Assembly (NCBI GenBank): GCA_039808325.1
Contig: JBDHSU010000017.1
Location: 1 to 42,675 of the forward strand
From: JAFKKS01 sp039808325
Lineage (GTDB): Bacteria; Pseudomonadota; Alphaproteobacteria; Rhizobiales; Xanthobacteraceae
DNA: 42,675 nt
Direction of reading: 5' to 3'
The notes under the pieces were generated by a model. It was not told where the DNA came from and made no database searches. It was given only the letters and a program-made list of their open reading frames with translations. Position 1 is the first letter of the stretch; every line of letters begins with the position of its first letter. The translations under genes and the position numbers were made by a program. Positions 39,178 to 42,675 of this stretch are shown one piece after another.

Positions 39178-40105
39178 CGCGATGGGTTCCAGCTCCGACC
39201 TCGTTTCTAATCTGAAGGCGCGAACGCATGATCTGCGCGGTCGGCTGATCGCAGACCAGCCGCTCGCCGAGTTCACCTGGTTTCGCGTCGGCGGGCCGGC
39301 GCAGGCGCTGTTCATGCCGGAGGACGAGGCCGACCTCGCGCGCTTCCTGCGGAACCTGCCGCCTGAAATCCCCGTCACCGTCATCGGCCTCGGCTCCAAC
39401 CTGATTGTGCGCGACGGCGGCGTCGAAGGCGTCGTCATCCGTCTCGGGCGCGGCTTCAATGCGGTGACCGTGGAAGAGGGCGCGCGCATCCGCGCCGGCG
39501 CCGCGGTGCCGGACGTGAAGGTCGCGCGCGCGGCGCAGGAAGCCGGCATCGCGGGCTTGTCGTTCTATCGCGGCATCCCCGGCGCCATCGGCGGCGCGCT
39601 GCGCATGAACGGCGGCGCCTACGGCCGCGAGACGAAGGATGCGCTGATCGAAGCGCGCGGCGTCGACCGCGCCGGCAATATCCGCGTCTTTACCAATGCC
39701 GACATGGGACACACCTACCGGCATTGCGGCGTCGGCGAGGACGTCATCTTCACGCAGGCGCTGTATCAGGGCGCGCCGGGCGATCCGGCGATGATCGCCG
39801 CCGAGATGGACAAGATCACCGAGGCGCGCGAGGCGACGCAGCCGATCAAGAGCCGTACCGGCGGCTCGACCTTCAAGAACCCGCCGGGCGGCAAGGCCTG
39901 GCAACTGATCGACGCCGCCGGCTGCCGCGGCCTTGTTGTCGGCGACGCGCAGGTCTCCGAACTGCACTGCAATTTCCTGATCAATCGCGGCAACGCCACC
40001 GCCGCTGATATCGAGACGCTTGGCGAGACGGTGCGCGAGCGTGTCCTGCAGAATTCCGGCGTGACGCTGGAATGGGAGATCAAGCGAATCGGTTCGATGC
40101 GCTGA
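39170..40105 (+). CDS. murB: UDP-N-acetylenolpyruvoylglucosamine reductase MurB (type I)
   Basis: A 311-residue FAD enzyme that reduces UDP-GlcNAc-enolpyruvate to UDP-MurNAc. The FAD domain shows EFTWFRVGGPAQALF, VIGLGSNLIVRDGGVEGVVIRL and FYRGIPGAIGGALRMNGGAYG. The catalytic region has RTGGSTFKNPPGGKAWQLIDAAGCRG with the proton-donor serine. The start is ATG 39170 (8-bp overlap with murC) or ATG 39182; neither has a convincing Shine-Dalgarno. A 46-bp gap leads to ddl. Confidence 0.95.
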   Translation: MRDAMGSSSDLVSNLKARTHDLRGRLIADQPLAEFTWFRVGGPAQALFMPEDEADLARFLRNLPPEIPVTVIGLGSNLIVRDGGVEGVVIRLGRGFNAVTVEEGARIRAGAAVPDVKVARAAQEAGIAGLSFYRGIPGAIGGALRMNGGAYGRETKDALIEARGVDRAGNIRVFTNADMGHTYRHCGVGEDVIFTQALYQGAPGDPAMIAAEMDKITEAREATQPIKSRTGGSTFKNPPGGKAWQLIDAAGCRGLVVGDAQVSELHCNFLINRGNATAADIETLGETVRERVLQNSGVTLEWEIKRIGSMR

Positions 40106-40151
40106 TTCGCGCGGGACCTTGTTTTCGCCGGACATCGGCGAGGGAGATCGC

Positions 40152-41075
40152 ATGAGCGGGAAACATGTCGCGGTGCTGATGGGCGGCTGGTCGGCCGAGC
40201 GCGAAGTCTCACTCAATTCCGGGAAAGCTTGCGCTGACGCGTTGGAGGGGCAGGGCTATCGGGTGACCCGCGTCGACGTCGGTCGCGATGTCGCGCAGGT
40301 GCTCGCCGCCTTGAAGCCGGATGTGGCCCTGAACGTCCTGCACGGTCGCCCGGGCGAGGACGGCACCTTGCAGGGCATTCTGGAGATTCTCGGAATCCCC
40401 TACAGCCACTCCGGCGTGCTCGCCTCGTCGCTGGCAATGAAGAAAGATTTCGCCAAAGCGGTATTCCGGACACACGGTATCCCAGTGCCGGAAGGGATGG
40501 TCGTATCCCGCTTTGCGGCGGCCAAGGAGCACCTTCTTCCCCGGCCTTACGTCCTCAAGCCGATCGCGGAAGGCTCGAGCGTCGGCGTCTTTATTGTCAC
40601 CGACGCGCACGAACACCCTCCGCAGGAGCTATTTCGCGACGATTGGGCCTTCGGGGACATGATTTTGTGCGAGAAATTCATCGTCGGACGGGAGTTGACC
40701 TGCGCCGTCTTGGGCGACCGGGCCCTGGACGTGATCGACATCGTCCCGACCTCAGGCTTCTACGACTACGACGCCAAATATGTCCCTGGCGGCAGTAGGC
40801 ATATTTTGCCGGCTAAAATTTTACCAAAAGTTTACCAAGAGGTCCGAAGACTGGCGGTAGCGGCGCATCGTGCGCTCGGCTGCCGTGGGGTGAGCCGTGC
40901 GGATTTCCGTTACGACGACCGCGTCGAAGGGACAGGGGGATTGGTCTGCCTGGAGGTGAATACCCAACCTGGCATGACCGAGACTTCTCTGGTTCCCGAA
41001 CTTGCGGCCCATGCGGGGATTTCGTTCGGTGAGCTGGTGAAATGGATGGTCGAGGACGCGTCGCTCAACCGCTGA
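40152..41075 (+). CDS. ddl: D-alanine--D-alanine ligase
   Basis: A 307-residue ATP-grasp enzyme that makes the D-Ala-D-Ala used by MurF. Motifs: VLMGGWSAEREVSLNSG, VLHGRPGEDGTLQGILE, YSHSGVLASSLAMKKDFAK, YVLKPIAEGSSVGV, EKFIVGRELTCAVL, YDYDAKYVPGGSRH and EVNTQPGMTETSLVP. ATG 40152 has AGGGAG 5 bp upstream. From about 40430 onward the codons differ from those of neighbouring genes (TTA, CTA, AGG, AGA, ACA, many GGG/GGA, CCT/CCA), with an A+T-rich patch at 40795-40845. The protein itself looks intact. The 3' end overlaps ftsQ by 34 bp. Confidence 0.96.
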   Translation: MSGKHVAVLMGGWSAEREVSLNSGKACADALEGQGYRVTRVDVGRDVAQVLAALKPDVALNVLHGRPGEDGTLQGILEILGIPYSHSGVLASSLAMKKDFAKAVFRTHGIPVPEGMVVSRFAAAKEHLLPRPYVLKPIAEGSSVGVFIVTDAHEHPPQELFRDDWAFGDMILCEKFIVGRELTCAVLGDRALDVIDIVPTSGFYDYDAKYVPGGSRHILPAKILPKVYQEVRRLAVAAHRALGCRGVSRADFRYDDRVEGTGGLVCLEVNTQPGMTETSLVPELAAHAGISFGELVKWMVEDASLNR

Positions 41076-42025
41076 AAAGGCGGTCTTCCAAGCCCAGGAA
41101 AGGGGGCTCGCGAAATCGCGTGCGCGTTGAATTCCTCGCCCAAATGGTTGATCCGCTGCGGCAAGCCTTGGCCGAGCTGGTCGATCGGGTGCACCGCAAG
41201 ACCGCGCGGGTGACCCGCTATCTGCCGCGGCGGGCGGGCCTTGTTGCTTCTCTCGTCTTGCTGGGATTGAGCGGCGCCTACGGCGCCGTGCGCGGAAACC
41301 ATCTCGCGAATGTCGTTCAGTCGATTCAGGACGCCTGCGACACGGCCGCCAATGCCGCCGGCTTTCGCATTGCCACGATTTCGATCACCGGCCGCAAGCA
41401 GTTGACCGATCAGGACGTGCTGGCCGCCGCCGGGATCACGGCGAAGAGTTCGCTCCTCTTCCTCGACGTCGAAGAGACGCGCCAGAAACTGGAAGCGGCA
41501 CCGTGGATCGCGCAAGCGACCGTGCGCAAGCTCTATCCCGGCCACCTCGACATCGCGATCGAGGAGCGCGGCGCCTTCGCGCTGTGGCAATTGAACGGCC
41601 AGATTTCGGTCATCGCGGAAGATGGGAAGGTGCTCGGCAAGTACGGCGAGCGTCCTATGCCGCCGTTGCCGCTTGTCGTCGGCCCCGGCGCGGGCGCGAA
41701 GGCGAAGGCGTTCCTGGCACTGCTCGACCGTCATCAAATCGTGCGCGAGCAGTTGCGTGCCGCCATTCTCGTCGCGGACCGCCGCTGGAATTTGAAGTTG
41801 AGCAGCGGGCTCGACATCCGCTTGCCGGAAATCGAAGTCGCGCAGGCGCTCGATGTTCTCGACGCGCTGGAACGCGACAAGAAGATTCTCTCGCGTGACC
41901 TCACCGCCATCGACCTGCGTCTGCCCGACCGTGTCGTCGTGCGCCTCTCCGACGAGGCGGCGCAGGCGCGGGAGCAGGTGATCAAGGAAAAAGAAAAGAA
42001 AAGGAAGAAGGGGAGCGACGCGTGA
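41042..42025 (+). CDS. ftsQ: Cell division protein FtsQ
   Basis: A 327-residue bitopic divisome protein. A basic cytoplasmic N-terminus (about 1-60, many Arg/Lys) is followed by one transmembrane helix (about 64-84, RRAGLVASLVLLGLSGAYGAV) and a POTRA domain (about 108-180: FRIATISITGRKQLTDQDVLAAAGI, LFLDVEETRQKLEAAPWIAQATVRKLYPGHLDIAIEER). The FtsQ domain continues to about 310, and the tail is highly charged (EKEKKRKKG). The ATG lies inside the ddl 3' end. The stop overlaps the ftsA GTG start. Confidence 0.94.
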   Translation: MDGRGRVAQPLKRRSSKPRKGGSRNRVRVEFLAQMVDPLRQALAELVDRVHRKTARVTRYLPRRAGLVASLVLLGLSGAYGAVRGNHLANVVQSIQDACDTAANAAGFRIATISITGRKQLTDQDVLAAAGITAKSSLLFLDVEETRQKLEAAPWIAQATVRKLYPGHLDIAIEERGAFALWQLNGQISVIAEDGKVLGKYGERPMPPLPLVVGPGAGAKAKAFLALLDRHQIVREQLRAAILVADRRWNLKLSSGLDIRLPEIEVAQALDVLDALERDKKILSRDLTAIDLRLPDRVVVRLSDEAAQAREQVIKEKEKKRKKGSDA

Positions 42026-42675
42026 ATCTGTTGCGCCACGGCCTGACGCCAAAGATGAAGCCGCTCTCGCCCAAGCGCGCGGCGCTCGTCTCGGCGATCG
42101 ATATCGGCAGCAGCAAGATCGCGTGTCTGATCGCGCGGCTCAAGCCGCGCCCGTCGCAGGACGTGCTGCCGCGCCGCAGCCATGGCATCGAGATCATCGG
42201 CATCGGCCACACGCGCGCGACCGGCATCAAAAGCGGCACCGTCACCAATCTGCAGGAAGCCGAAGCGGCGATCCGCAACGCCGTCGCCTCGGCCGAGCGC
42301 ATGGCGCATGTGCAGCTTGAATCGGTCGCGGTCGGGCTTTCGGCCGGGCGGCTGACGAGCGAGCTTTTCACCGCGACTGTGCATGCGTCCGGCGCGACGA
42401 TCGCGGATACCGATATCGAGCGCGTGCTCGGCGCGGGCAGTCGCCATTCGATTCGCGACGGGCGCGCCGTGGTGCATTCGATGCCGATCGGCTACGCGCT
42501 CGACGATGCGCGCGGCATTCGCGATCCGCGCGGCATGCTCGGCAAGCGGCTCGGCGTCGACATGCATGTCGTGACGGCCGATGTCGCCGCCGCCCGTAAC
42601 CTGATGCTGGCGATCGAGCGTGCGCATCTCAACGTCGAGGCGATGGTGGCGACGCCGTATATGGCGGGGCTTTCG
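42022..42675 (+). CDS. ftsA: Cell division protein FtsA (5' part, truncated by the window)
   Basis: The first 218 codons of an actin-like ATPase that anchors FtsZ to the membrane. The GTG start at 42022 overlaps the ftsQ stop (GTGA). After a short N-terminal lead, the phosphate-1 motif VSAIDIGSSKIACLIARLKP is visible, then the segment IIGIGHTRATGIKSGTVTNLQEAEAAIRNAVASAERMA and ESVAVGLSAGRLTSE of the 1A/1C subdomains. The 1C domain and beginning of lobe II follow and the frame runs to the last base. No frameshift is seen; the rest of the gene, and presumably ftsZ, lie beyond. Confidence 0.95.
   Translation, partial: MNLLRHGLTPKMKPLSPKRAALVSAIDIGSSKIACLIARLKPRPSQDVLPRRSHGIEIIGIGHTRATGIKSGTVTNLQEAEAAIRNAVASAERMAHVQLESVAVGLSAGRLTSELFTATVHASGATIADTDIERVLGAGSRHSIRDGRAVVHSMPIGYALDDARGIRDPRGMLGKRLGVDMHVVTADVAAARNLMLAIERAHLNVEAMVATPYMAGLS

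Overview
The window is a 42.7-kb piece of a G+C-rich alphaproteobacterial chromosome. It most likely comes from a Hyphomicrobiales (Rhizobiales) species near the Xanthobacteraceae/Nitrobacteraceae (Bradyrhizobium-, Pseudolabrys-like). The gene content, the meso-diaminopimelate-type MurE, the type-A RNase P RNA and the 'TCATCCTGAGGAGCGC'-type and 'GATGCCCGGGTCAAGCCCGGGCAT'-type intergenic repeats all fit that group. The lineage call is inference from recognition, not from a search.

Left part (1-12 kb): the tail of an unidentified protein; a ketopantoate-reductase-family oxidoreductase; an overlapping SRPBCC/ArsR pair; an exported L,D-transpeptidase; trmO; a free-standing B3/B4-domain protein. 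A methionine operon follows: an ArsR-methyltransferase fusion regulator, metF, a small VOC protein and cobalamin-dependent metH. A perfect 16-bp palindrome lies over the predicted -10 box of this operon. After it come an exported DUF4344-type predicted metallopeptidase and a 27-codon membrane-peptide gene.

Middle part (12-26 kb): an extensin-like lipoprotein, a beta-class-like GST, and a TetR gene divergent from an EmrA/EmrB-type efflux pair. The intervening promoter is bracketed by two 19-bp palindromic operators. Next come a GlsB/YeaQ-type membrane protein, a 1260-residue 5-oxoprolinase-like protein carrying an in-frame palindromic repeat, the RNase P RNA gene (minus strand), a lytic transglycosylase, an N-acetylmuramoyl-L-alanine amidase and a PRC-barrel protein.

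Right part (26-42.7 kb): the division and cell-wall (dcw) cluster in standard order: mraZ, rsmH, ftsL, ftsI, murE, murF, mraY, murD, ftsW, murG, murC, murB, ddl, ftsQ and the 5' part of ftsA. Most neighbours overlap by 4 bp or a little more. The two larger gaps are ftsI-murE and murD-ftsW. The mraZ promoter carries four MraZ-type boxes with exact 10-bp phasing. The cluster makes the lipid-II precursor (MurB-F, Ddl, MraY, MurG) and the septal synthase and divisome parts (FtsW, FtsI, FtsL, FtsQ, FtsA).

I found no CRISPR array, transposase, prophage, tRNA or rRNA. Most of the window is ordinary core genome. The points worth a second look are regulatory architecture, the repeat inside a coding sequence, the tiny membrane-peptide gene and a codon-use anomaly in ddl. 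I saw no clear sign of a wholly new multi-gene system.
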